In this document: positions 1 through 7,325 of the stretch, piece by piece
Numbering within the stretch: the first letter of the stretch is position 1
Layout: each line of letters starts with the position of its first letter
Assembly (NCBI GenBank): GCA_046152925.1
Contig: JBJXFX010000116.1
Coordinates: forward strand, 1 to 36,016
Reading direction: 5' to 3'
DNA from: CAMAUF01 sp046152925
GTDB taxonomy: Bacteria > Chloroflexota > Dehalococcoidia > Tepidiformales > Tepidiformaceae
DNA: 36,016 bases
Translations under genes and position numbers: made by a program
The notes under the pieces: model-generated
What the model was told of the DNA's origin: nothing
The model's database searches: none
What the model saw: only the letters and a program-made list of their open reading frames with translations

Positions 1-11
1 CTTGGGTACCG

Positions 12-122
12 GCAGCGGCCTATTTTCCCACTGGGTTGCCCCGGTAGTATCGTGAGCGCTGAAGCGTTTCACTTCCGTGTTCGGGATGGGAACGGGTGGG
101 ACCACCTCGCTCTAGCCACCAG
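12..122 (-). rRNA. rrf: 5S ribosomal RNA
   Basis: Read on the minus strand, this stretch carries the conserved 5S core: CCCACCCGTTCCCATCCC, then GAACACGGAAGTGAAACGC, then a GATACTACCGGGG-like segment. Helix I closes as GGTGGC (120-115) with GCCGCT (19-14), allowing G-U pairs, which sets the ends to within a few bases. It is not followed or preceded within the window by 23S or 16S sequence. The gene upstream on the same strand is a protein-coding VIT-family gene ending 50 bp before it. It has its own promoter-like sequence, so it seems to be an unlinked 5S gene. A 23S gene beyond the left edge would have to lie downstream of the 5S, which would be unusual. Confidence 0.93.
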
Positions 123-130
123 TGAGATGA

Positions 131-159
131 AGTATGCGGGTGCCCCCCGCCAAGGTCAA
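131..159 (-). promoter_or_regulatory. Promoter of the solitary 5S rRNA gene
   Basis: On the minus strand there is TTGACC (159-154), a spacer of exactly 17 nt, then CATACT (136-131). These match the sigma70 consensus boxes at 5/6 and 4/6. The expected start of transcription, about 7 nt further on, falls at about 124, which is essentially the first base of the 5S RNA. The placement supports independent transcription of the 5S gene rather than processing from a long rRNA precursor. Confidence 0.7.
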
Positions 160-171
160 CTCATCAGGCCC

Positions 172-1320
172 TCACTCCACGGAAACCCCGACAACCTTCC
201 CCACCCCGAACGTGATCGCCGCCGCCGCCAACCCGAGCGCGAGCATCCGCGCTCCCGAATACCAGGCGTTCCGCCCCGTCGCCAGCGTGATCGCCGCCCC
301 CGCCCCGAACAGCCCGAGCCCAGACAACGCCGCGCTCGCCACCACTGCATTCGTCCCGCCACCAAATGCCCAGGGCGCGACCGGCACGACGGCCCCAGCG
401 ATAAACAGTACGAACGATGTCCCAGCGGCCACCCAAGGCGACCCGATATCATCCAGGGACATCCCCAACTCCTCCTGGGCCAACGTCTTCAGCGCCCGTT
501 CCGGGTCGCGCACCAGTCGCTCCGCCGTCTCGCGCGCCACGGCGGGGCTCAACCCCTTCGCCTGGTAAATCAGCGAGAGCTCTTCGATCTCCTCCTCGGG
601 CATCAGCGCCAACTCTTCCGCTTCGATGGCAATCTGCCGTTCCATCGCTTCGGCGCTCGAACGCACGCTGATCCACTCGCCCAGCGCCATCGAGAACGCC
701 CCCGCCAACAGGCCGCCCACACCCGCGAGAAATACGATGTCCCGGCCGGGGTCGGCGCCAGCAACGCCCGAGACGAGGCTGAAGTTCGACACCAGCCCGT
801 CGTTGAAGCCCAGGATCCCAGCTCGCAACGCGTTGCCCGAAGCCGACCGGTGCCGCCCCTCGAGTTGCGCGATCTGCGCGCCGGCCGAGCCACCCCGCGA
901 GCGCCCCAACTGGCGGATGGCCGCCGCATGCGAGCGCTCGTCCGCCGGCAACCCATCCGCAACCGCCTCAGGCTGCTGCGTGTACTTCCCGCTCGCCGAC
1001 ATCTCCATCCGCGAAACGATCGGCGTCACCACACGCGTCCCGAACCGCCCCGCGAGCCAACCCAGGATTTTCACGCGCGTCGAGGGCTTCCGCGGCGGCG
1101 GCTCGATGCCCACTTCGCGGAGTTTTCGCTCCCAAAGCGCCAGGTGCCGTTCTTCCGTCTGCGCCATGCTTTCGAACAGGTCGCGGAGCTTCTCGTCGCG
1201 CTCCGCGGCCGCGAGCAGCCGGTAGAGCGCGACGCCGTCGGCTTCGTCCTTGTAGTTCGCAAGAAACCGGGCGGTGTCCGCCTTGGACACGCCCCCTGGA
1301 GTACGCGGCGGTTGGGCCAT
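172..1320 (-). CDS. Ferritin-like domain / VIT1-CCC1 family iron(manganese) transporter
   Basis: This 382-residue protein begins with a ferritin-like four-helix domain (about residues 12-145). Two ExxH metal motifs, E56-H59 and E128-H131, are visible. A VIT1/CCC1 membrane domain follows (about 165-382), with the family motif GFNDGLVSNF at 171-180 and about five hydrophobic segments (roughly 170-188, 195-218, 297-316, 324-346, 355-378). A charged cytoplasmic segment (about 222-290) separates segments 2 and 3. Related bacterial proteins (MbfA-like) export or sequester Fe2+/Mn2+ and protect against metal-driven oxidative stress; that role is inferred here. The ATG at 1320 has no Shine-Dalgarno sequence but sits 6 nt after a TACACT box, as expected for a leaderless message. 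The open frame continues upstream of this ATG, but the upstream residues look non-coding. The 5S gene lies 50 bp downstream. Confidence 0.9.
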   Translation of the reverse strand: MAQPPRTPGGVSKADTARFLANYKDEADGVALYRLLAAAERDEKLRDLFESMAQTEERHLALWERKLREVGIEPPPRKPSTRVKILGWLAGRFGTRVVTPIVSRMEMSASGKYTQQPEAVADGLPADERSHAAAIRQLGRSRGGSAGAQIAQLEGRHRSASGNALRAGILGFNDGLVSNFSLVSGVAGADPGRDIVFLAGVGGLLAGAFSMALGEWISVRSSAEAMERQIAIEAEELALMPEEEIEELSLIYQAKGLSPAVARETAERLVRDPERALKTLAQEELGMSLDDIGSPWVAAGTSFVLFIAGAVVPVAPWAFGGGTNAVVASAALSGLGLFGAGAAITLATGRNAWYSGARMLALGLAAAAITFGVGKVVGVSVE

Positions 1321-1332
1321 GTCTCGAGTGTA
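1321..1332 (-). promoter_or_regulatory. -10 element placed for leaderless transcription of the VIT gene
   Basis: On the minus strand TACACT (1332-1327) is followed by 6 nt and then the ATG at 1320. No ribosome-binding site lies between them. The same arrangement occurs before seven other genes in the window, and the identical TACACT-N6-ATG precedes the DUF1786 gene. Confidence 0.5.
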
Positions 1333-1524
1333 CGGCGGACGCCGCTCCCGCCCCATTACGCTGGCCACGCGCCACAGATCAAGCGCTTGGTGAACATCCG
1401 CCGAACTTTGCCCCCACCTCTCAACCGATCCACCCGTTGGACGCCCGCTTGCCCTGCCGAACTTGAATAGGTCGCGACGGCCCATGGGCGCGGGCCGTGG
1501 CAACAGAAGGGGCGCTTTCCGCGT

Positions 1525-2355
1525 ATGGCTCGGTGGCTCGTCTGGCTTGGCGCGGCGCTCATCGTCGCAGGGACCCTTGTCCCCCGCCCCAGCGTCCCGG
1601 CTCGCGCAGCGGGCGACTGCTCCATCGGCGACGCTGCGGTCGATGAACAAGAGCGCGCCTTCCTCGTCCTCATTAACGACTACCGCGCGGGCCGCGGCCT
1701 CCGTGCGCTCAGCCTCGCCCCGTCGCTCAATCGCTCCGCCGCCTGGCTCGCCAAGGACATGGCCGACCGCGGCTACTTCAGCCATACCGACCTGCTCGGC
1801 CGCGATCCTTCCAAGCGCGCAGGCGATTGCGGATATCCCGGGCCCGCCGGCGAAAACAACGCCGCCGGCACCTTCTGGTCCGATGCCCAGCACGTCTTCG
1901 AGGCTTGGAAGGCCTCCCCCGGCCACAACGAGAACATGCTCAACAGCAGCTACGTCGCGATCGGCATCGGGCGCGCCTACAACGCGAGTTCGGCCTATGG
2001 CTGGTACTGGGTCACTGACTTTGGCTTCGACCTCGAAGCAGGTTCGCCTAAGCCTCCCCCACCAACGCCAACGCCCGCCCTGCCAACACCGGCGCCGCAA
2101 CCGCAGCCGCAGCCCAACGTGGTGCTCTACGCCGGCGCGAACCTGGTCACCTGGGTCGGCAACACCGTGCCGGCCGCGACCGGCCTTCAGCCGGCCGCCG
2201 CGTCCGTCACCGCCGTCTACTCCTACGAGGCCGCCACCGGGACGTGGAGCCGTTTCGGCCCCGCGCTGCCGTCCTATGTGAACTCAATCCAAACCCTCGA
2301 ACGCGGGCGCGCCTACTGGATGCTCGCGACGAACCAGGCCGTCCTCAAGCCTTAG
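1525..2355 (+). CDS. Secreted CAP (SCP/PR1) domain protein
   Basis: This is a 276-residue exported protein. Residues 1-29 form a signal peptide (MARW start, hydrophobic core 5-19, ARA cleavage motif). A CAP domain spans about 40-170. It holds the usual surface residues H87 (in YFSH), E110 (in AGEN), E126 and H134 in the SPGHNENML signature, with the WYWVTDFG end strand at 160-167. A Pro/Thr/Gln-rich linker (about 174-198) leads to a C-terminal region of about 75 residues that I cannot assign and that may bind a partner or wall polymer. Bacterial CAP proteins are extracellular and mostly of unknown substrate. A weak AAGGGG lies 12 nt upstream of the ATG. Its stop codon overlaps that of the convergent tldE gene. 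Confidence 0.88.
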   Translation: MARWLVWLGAALIVAGTLVPRPSVPARAAGDCSIGDAAVDEQERAFLVLINDYRAGRGLRALSLAPSLNRSAAWLAKDMADRGYFSHTDLLGRDPSKRAGDCGYPGPAGENNAAGTFWSDAQHVFEAWKASPGHNENMLNSSYVAIGIGRAYNASSAYGWYWVTDFGFDLEAGSPKPPPPTPTPALPTPAPQPQPQPNVVLYAGANLVTWVGNTVPAATGLQPAAASVTAVYSYEAATGTWSRFGPALPSYVNSIQTLERGRAYWMLATNQAVLKP

Positions 2356-3728
2356 TCGCCCGAAACGGTCATCTCCGCGACCCGGACCGTCGGCACCGCG
2401 ATCCCCCCGAACCAGCTCAGGTCGTCGCCAACGGCGTCCACCCCGGCCAACATCGCCCCGAAGTGGGCCGAGATGTTCACCTCGGTCACCGGAAACGCGA
2501 TCTCACCGCCTTCGACCCAGAAGCCAGCTGCTCCCCGCGAATAGTCGCCGGTCGTCGGGTTGAAGCCGTTGCCCATCAACGCCGTGATATAAAGGCCGCG
2601 GTCCAACTCTTTCAGGATCTCCGCCACCGGCCGCCCCTCCGCCTCCCAAATCAAGTTCGAGGCCCCAGGACTCGGCAGTCCTGCGACACCGCGAGAGGCG
2701 CTCCCCGTCGTCCGTGCCTGCGAGCGCCGCGCCGAATAGCTGTCGAACAAGAACCCCTCGAACCGGCCGGCGGTCATCAGCGGTGTCCGGCGGGTCGTGA
2801 CTCCTTCCCCGTCGAAGGGCCGCGACCCCGGGCGCCCCGCCAGAAGCGGGTCGTCGACCAACGTCACCAGCGCTGAGCCGACCAGTTCACCCTGCTTGCC
2901 CTTCAGGAACGTCGACCCTCGATAGAGCGCGGAGCCCGAGGCGCAGCCCGCAACGGCTCCCGCCAGCGAGGCCGCCATCATCGGTTCGAACACCACCGGC
3001 ACGCGCGTCGTCGCGACCTTCTTCGCCCCGAGTTGGTCCACCGCGCGCCGCGCCGCAATCCGGCCGATCTCCTCTGGAGACTGCATCCGGTGCAACGCCC
3101 GCTCCGATGAATACCAGTACGCGTTGCGCTTCTTCCCCTCAGCGTCGTCGGCCATCACCTCGACCATCAACGAAATCGACGTCAGCGGGTAGCTACCGGA
3201 AAAGCCGAGCGAGTTCGCGAGCGCCACATCGCCGACCCGCGTATCGAGCCGCGCGCCGTCGCTGTTGCTGATCCGGTGGTCGGCCGACAAGCCTGCGGAC
3301 TCGCAGGCGCGCGCCATCGCGATCTTCTCGTCCGTGCTCAGCGCGTCGACCGCTTCATCGAACAGCTGGAGCTGTGCCGCCGAAGGCCGGGCGGCCAACT
3401 CGGCCACGTCGGGCAGGCCGGCGTGCTCGTCGGCCGCCGAAATACGGGCGAGGTCGACCGTATCAGCGGCGAGCTGCCGCAGCGCTTCGTCCGAAAGGTC
3501 CGCCGTCGAGCATACCGCCGTCCGCCCGCCCGAAACGACCCGCAGCCCGATCGACCGCGAACCCGCTTCAAAGAGCCGCTCAATCTCGCCCATCCGCACC
3601 GAAACCTCGGACTCGACGAACGCGGCGGCGAACGCATCGGCTTGGCCAGCGCCCGCCTTAATCGCCAGTTCGACGGCCATCTCTGCCGCTTCCTGCGGCG
3701 TCCGTTCCTTAGCCAACCTTCGTCCCAC
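2352..3728 (-). CDS. tldE: TldE/PmbA family metalloprotease subunit
   Basis: This 458-residue protein belongs to the TldD/PmbA family. It lacks the zinc-binding HExxxH of TldD and carries the PmbA-type C-terminal signature GNGFNPTTGDYSRGAAGFW, followed by the conserved VEGG and VTEVNISAHF stretches. In characterised systems TldD and TldE form a heterodimer in which TldD supplies the zinc site. The complex trims peptides, including leaders of ribosomally made peptides such as microcins and the CcdA antitoxin. The gene starts at a GTG 20 nt inside the 3' end of tldD, so the two are translationally coupled. A TTG at 3716 is a possible later start. No obvious peptide substrate gene lies nearby. 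Confidence 0.9.
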   Translation of the reverse strand: MGRRLAKERTPQEAAEMAVELAIKAGAGQADAFAAAFVESEVSVRMGEIERLFEAGSRSIGLRVVSGGRTAVCSTADLSDEALRQLAADTVDLARISAADEHAGLPDVAELAARPSAAQLQLFDEAVDALSTDEKIAMARACESAGLSADHRISNSDGARLDTRVGDVALANSLGFSGSYPLTSISLMVEVMADDAEGKKRNAYWYSSERALHRMQSPEEIGRIAARRAVDQLGAKKVATTRVPVVFEPMMAASLAGAVAGCASGSALYRGSTFLKGKQGELVGSALVTLVDDPLLAGRPGSRPFDGEGVTTRRTPLMTAGRFEGFLFDSYSARRSQARTTGSASRGVAGLPSPGASNLIWEAEGRPVAEILKELDRGLYITALMGNGFNPTTGDYSRGAAGFWVEGGEIAFPVTEVNISAHFGAMLAGVDAVGDDLSWFGGIAVPTVRVAEMTVSGD

Positions 3729-5166
3729 CTACGGTGATCCCCGAAACAAGGACGGTCGGCATCCCCACGCCGACGGGCACAGACTGTCCGTCTTTCCCGC
3801 ACATCCAGCGGCCGTCCGAAAGCTTGAAGTCGTGCCCTGCCATCGTCACCTTCGTCATCACGTCCGGCCCGTTGCCGATAAGCATCGCGTTCTTCACTGG
3901 CGCAGTGATCTTGCCGCCCTCGATGAGGTAGGCCTCCGTCACCGAAAAGACGAAGTCACCGTTCGAGATGTTCACCTGCCCCCCGCTATACGACACGCAA
4001 TAGAGGCCGCGGTCCACCGAGCGGATGATGTCCTCGGGCGCGTCCTGCCCCGGCAACATGAACGTGTTCGTCATCCTCGGCATGATGTAGTGCTTGAACG
4101 ACTGGCGCCGCGCCGATCCGCTCGGCCCCACGCCAAAATGCCGCGCACTGATCTGGTCCTGCAGGTAACTCCGCAACACCCCGTCCTCGATCAGCACGTT
4201 CCGGCCCGTGGGGTTGCCTTCGTCGTCGACGTTGAGCGAGCCGCGCGAATCCCGGATCGTCCCGTCGTCAACCACCGTCACGAGCGGGCTCGCGACCTGC
4301 CCGCCGATCCGTCCGGCGTAGTTGCTCGTCCCTTTCCGGTTGAAGTCGGCCTCCAGCCCGTGCCCCACCGCCTCGTGGAGCAGGACGCCCGAGTCGCCAG
4401 CAGCCCGCACCACGGGCAGCATCCCCGCCGGCGCGTCGACGGCGTCGAGTTGAAGGATGGCCTGGCGCGCCGCGTCGTTCGCGATCGCCTCCGGCGACAC
4501 TTGCCGGAAATACTCCGTGCCCAAGCGCCCACCGCCGCCCGTACCCGCGTTCTGCCGTGCGCCATCCCGCTCCACGAGCACATTCACGCGAAATTGCATC
4601 AGCGGCTGCACGTCACCGACATACCGCCCGTCCGACCGCGCGATCAACACATGCTTGAGCTCGTCGCTGACCGAGCAGTCCACCCGGCTCACGCTCGAGT
4701 GGTAGGCGCGCGCCGCCCGGTCGGCCCGCACCAAGTAGTCGACCTTCTCCGCCGCTGGCGCGTCGACCATCGGCGCGCCGAAGGCGTAGAGCTCGTGTTC
4801 TGGCAGCGCGGGCGTGGCGTTCACCGGGGCCGGGGTCGCGTCGCTCGTCCCAACACGCGCGGCCGTCTCGGCCGCGCGCCGCATCGCCGCCAAGTCCAGC
4901 GCCTCTGTATAGGCGTAGCCGACCGTGTCGCCCCGCACCACCCGGATGCCGACGCCCTGCACCGCATGGCGCGAGGCCGACTTCACCTGCTGGTCCTCGA
5001 ACGCGATCGAGCTGTTCATCCGGTGTTCGAAAAAGAGCTCCGCGAAGTCGCCGCCTTTGCTCAGCGCCGTCCCCAGCAACAGGGACATCACTGCGGGGTC
5101 GATCGCGTAGCGGTCATTGAAAAAGCGAAGGGCTGTGCCGGTCGTGTCGGACAACAAGAGCCTCAC
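3709..5166 (-). CDS. tldD: TldD family zinc metalloprotease
   Basis: This is a 485-residue catalytic partner of TldE. The zinc motif HEAVGHGLEADFNR is at 264-277, with ligands H264 and H269 and catalytic E265. The conserved C-terminal GGQVNISNGDF-like segment, which provides a further ligand in known structures, is also present. Length and order match the family. The GTG at 5166 gives the longest plausible N-terminus; an ATG at residue 27 (MSLLLGTALSKGGDF) is also possible, because homologues often begin near that motif. It is the first gene of the tldD-tldE operon and diverges from the MFS gene, leaving about 126 bp for two promoters. A TACGAT box lies about 19 nt upstream of the GTG. Confidence 0.92.
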   Translation of the reverse strand: MRLLLSDTTGTALRFFNDRYAIDPAVMSLLLGTALSKGGDFAELFFEHRMNSSIAFEDQQVKSASRHAVQGVGIRVVRGDTVGYAYTEALDLAAMRRAAETAARVGTSDATPAPVNATPALPEHELYAFGAPMVDAPAAEKVDYLVRADRAARAYHSSVSRVDCSVSDELKHVLIARSDGRYVGDVQPLMQFRVNVLVERDGARQNAGTGGGGRLGTEYFRQVSPEAIANDAARQAILQLDAVDAPAGMLPVVRAAGDSGVLLHEAVGHGLEADFNRKGTSNYAGRIGGQVASPLVTVVDDGTIRDSRGSLNVDDEGNPTGRNVLIEDGVLRSYLQDQISARHFGVGPSGSARRQSFKHYIMPRMTNTFMLPGQDAPEDIIRSVDRGLYCVSYSGGQVNISNGDFVFSVTEAYLIEGGKITAPVKNAMLIGNGPDVMTKVTMAGHDFKLSDGRWMCGKDGQSVPVGVGMPTVLVSGITVGGTKVG

Positions 5167-5292
5167 TCAGAGCCTGAATGCGACGATCGTACCGGAAACG
5201 TGCACCTCTGGCCCGAGCGCACGCGGCGGCGTTCCCGCAGGAGGGCAGCGTTTGGTAGGGTGGGCCTGGCGCCCCCTCGCCCAGGACTCGCG

Positions 5293-6555
5293 TTGCCCGC
5301 CCGATCCCTCGAGCCCAACCGCGCCGGAGAGTCGGCCGGCCTCACGGCGCCGGGACGCCCCCTCGCCGCCTTTCGCCATCGCCAGTTTCGCGTCCTCCTG
5401 ATCAGCACGATGGCCCTCCAGATCGGCTCCTGGGTCCAGACGATCGGCCAGGGCTGGCTCGTCCTCAACGACCTCGGCGGCTCCGCGACCGACCTCGGGC
5501 TCGTCGCCCTCATCCGCGGCGGCGCGCTCGTGCTCGTCTCCCCCTTCGGCGGCTACTTCGCGGGCCGCTTCGAACGCAAGGCCCAGCTCATGGCCTACAC
5601 GTCGGTCAGCGCCACGATCGCGATCCTCCTCGCCATCCTCATCACCACTGGCCACATCGAAATCTGGATGGTCTATGTCACCGCGCTCGTCGCCGGCGTC
5701 GTCGAGGCCGTCGCCGGCCCCATCCGCAGCCTGCTGGTCTTCGATGCGGTCAAGGGCGAAGACCTCACCGCCGCCGTCGCGATCAACGCCCTTGGCGGCA
5801 ACGCCATGCGCGTCATCGGTCCCGCCATCGGTGGCGCGCTGATCGGCAGCGTCGGGACGCAAGGCGCCTTCGAAGTCCAGGCGGCTTGCATCATCGCCTC
5901 ACTCGTCCTCACCAGCTTCCTCGCGCGAAGCCACCCCGAGCCCCAAAAACCCGGCGAGAGCGTCCTCCGCAACATCGCGGAAGGCGTCCGCTACGTCGCC
6001 GCCAACCGGAGACTCCAGCTGATCGTCGGGATGGGCTTCCTCCCGAGTCTCCTCGTCTATCCGTACGTCACCTTCCTCCCGGTCTTCGCGCGCGACGTTC
6101 TGGGCTCCGACCAGTCGGGCTACGGGTACCTCGCGGCCTCCGTTGGCCTTGGCTCATTGGCGGGCGGCACGATCGTCGCCCTCCGCGCTGGCGAACGCCG
6201 GATGGGCGTCCCGATGCTCTGGACGTGCATGCTCTACTCGGCCGCCGTCGGCGCCTTCACCCTCACCCGTGACCTCTGGATCGCGGTCGGCGTCCTCGCC
6301 ATCGCCGGCATCTTCCACAGCATGTACTCGGCCTACCAGGCCTCGCTCATGCAGCTTCAGGCCGCGCCCGAATTCCGCAGCCGCGTCCTTTCGCTCCAAA
6401 CCACGATGTGGGGCTCGACGCCGTTCGCCGCGCTCCTCATGGGCCAACTGATAGACCGCTGGAGCGCGCCGCCGGTCGTTGGCGCCTTCATGCTCCTCGC
6501 CACGATCGCCAGCCTCGCCGTCCTCATCCGGAGCCGCGAGGCCCGCTCGATGTAG
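5293..6555 (+). CDS. MFS transporter (MFS_3 / EntS-like exporter)
   Basis: The protein has about 420 residues and twelve predicted hydrophobic segments. Its first helix begins FRHRQFRVLLISTMALQIGSW, followed by WVQTIGQGWLV, typical of the MFS_3/EntS group, and the loop GGYFAGRFERK corresponds to MFS motif A. Members export siderophores, drugs or other small molecules; the substrate here is unknown. The start is uncertain. The TTG at 5293 has AGGA 6 nt upstream and lies downstream of a -10-like TAGGGT (5256-5261). A GTG at 5260 is the main alternative. The same reading frame stays open for over 2 kb further upstream, but that part is antisense to tldD and not coding. Confidence 0.85.
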   Translation: MPARSLEPNRAGESAGLTAPGRPLAAFRHRQFRVLLISTMALQIGSWVQTIGQGWLVLNDLGGSATDLGLVALIRGGALVLVSPFGGYFAGRFERKAQLMAYTSVSATIAILLAILITTGHIEIWMVYVTALVAGVVEAVAGPIRSLLVFDAVKGEDLTAAVAINALGGNAMRVIGPAIGGALIGSVGTQGAFEVQAACIIASLVLTSFLARSHPEPQKPGESVLRNIAEGVRYVAANRRLQLIVGMGFLPSLLVYPYVTFLPVFARDVLGSDQSGYGYLAASVGLGSLAGGTIVALRAGERRMGVPMLWTCMLYSAAVGAFTLTRDLWIAVGVLAIAGIFHSMYSAYQASLMQLQAAPEFRSRVLSLQTTMWGSTPFAALLMGQLIDRWSAPPVVGAFMLLATIASLAVLIRSREARSM

Positions 6556-6561
6556 CCTGTG

Positions 6562-6577
6562 GTGGCGCACTCGCCAC
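6562..6577. terminator. Short hairpin between MFS and exonuclease genes
   Basis: GTGGCG (6562-6567), a CACT loop and CGCCAC (6572-6577) form a perfect 6-bp stem just after the MFS stop codon. There is no following T run, so it is a weak terminator candidate. It could instead be a hairpin in the leader of the exonuclease gene, because a TAGCCT -10-like box at 6553-6558 precedes it. Confidence 0.3.
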
Positions 6578-6589
6578 GGGTCGCGCAGC

Positions 6590-7237
6590 ATGATGCGCAT
6601 GACCGGCGTCGCCGCTTTCCTCGCTCCCGGCCTCCGCAAGCTCGACCCCGAGGGCCGCCTCACGAACGAGCCCGCGGACGCGGACGCCCTCGCGGGCCAT
6701 GAACACCTCATCGTTTTCGACCTTGAGATGAGCGGCCCCAACGCCACCGTCCACGAGATCCTCGATATCGGTGCGGTGCACATCGGGCTCGCGCCTGGCT
6801 TCCCTGAACACGGTTCGGTCGCGAGCAAAGTGCGCCCCAAGCGCATCGGTAACGCCGAGCCCGGGGCCCTCAAAGTCGTCGGCTATTCATCCAAACTCTG
6901 GAAGGACGCGCCGGACCTGGAGCGCTCCTTCCCGCAACTCGTTGGCCTTGCCTCGGGCCGCGTGCTCGCCGGCTGGGGCATCGGCCAGGACATCGCGTTC
7001 CTCGTCGAAGCTTGCCGGCAGCTCGCCCTCCCGTGGCCGTTCGCCCTCATCGCCCTCGATATCCAGCCGATCGCGCGCGGCCTGCTCAAGAGCACCGGCC
7101 AAGTCGACCGCTTCAACCTCGGCCACGTCGCCGACCGCCTCGGCATCGGCCGCATGGGCGAGCACTCCGCCCTGGCGGACGCCTACGCGGCGTTCGACGT
7201 GTTGGTGAAGCTCGCCGAGCGCGCCGAGCCAGCTTAG
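6590..7237 (+). CDS. DEDDh (DnaQ-like) 3'-5' exonuclease family protein
   Basis: This is a 215-residue protein with all five DEDDh residues in order: D44 and E46 in VFDLEMSG, D134 in WGIGQDIAFL, and H192 and D197 in EHSALADAY. The fold is that of the DNA polymerase III epsilon, RNase T and ExoX exonucleases, so it probably removes nucleotides from 3' ends of DNA or RNA using two metal ions. Its short N-terminal extension (1-38) is not conserved in any family I recognise. Three in-frame ATGs (6590, 6593, 6599) compete as the start; none has a strong Shine-Dalgarno sequence. It converges with the CHAT gene, with 88 bp between stops. That gap holds only a small CGGGTG/CACCCG hairpin at 7264-7278. 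Confidence 0.82.
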   Translation: MMRMTGVAAFLAPGLRKLDPEGRLTNEPADADALAGHEHLIVFDLEMSGPNATVHEILDIGAVHIGLAPGFPEHGSVASKVRPKRIGNAEPGALKVVGYSSKLWKDAPDLERSFPQLVGLASGRVLAGWGIGQDIAFLVEACRQLALPWPFALIALDIQPIARGLLKSTGQVDRFNLGHVADRLGIGRMGEHSALADAYAAFDVLVKLAERAEPA

Positions 7238-7325
7238 GCGACCGCGCTGAACTCCACGCGCCGCGGGTGGGTCACCCGGCGAGACGCCTCTCCGGGTCGT
7301 ATCTGATCTTCACAGTTGGCTCCCC

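Noticed and set aside
1321..2100. N-terminal extension of the VIT transporter to 642 residues.
   Set aside because: It runs antisense through the CAP-domain gene, and the ATG at 1320 has a well-placed -10 box.
5167..5259. A RiPP precursor peptide near tldD-tldE.
   Set aside because: The short gaps around the pair hold no small frame with a ribosome-binding site or a leader-core layout.
3265..5292. The MFS reading frame stays open for about 2 kb upstream, giving an apparent 1096-residue protein.
   Set aside because: This part is antisense to tldE and tldD, is full of Arg/Pro/His as expected for the shadow of a GC-rich gene, and has no recognisable domain.
7264..7278. CGGGTG-GGT-CACCCG hairpin between the convergent exonuclease and CHAT genes as a terminator.
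   Set aside because: The stem is only 6 bp with a 3-nt loop and no T run on either strand; such hairpins are frequent at this GC content.
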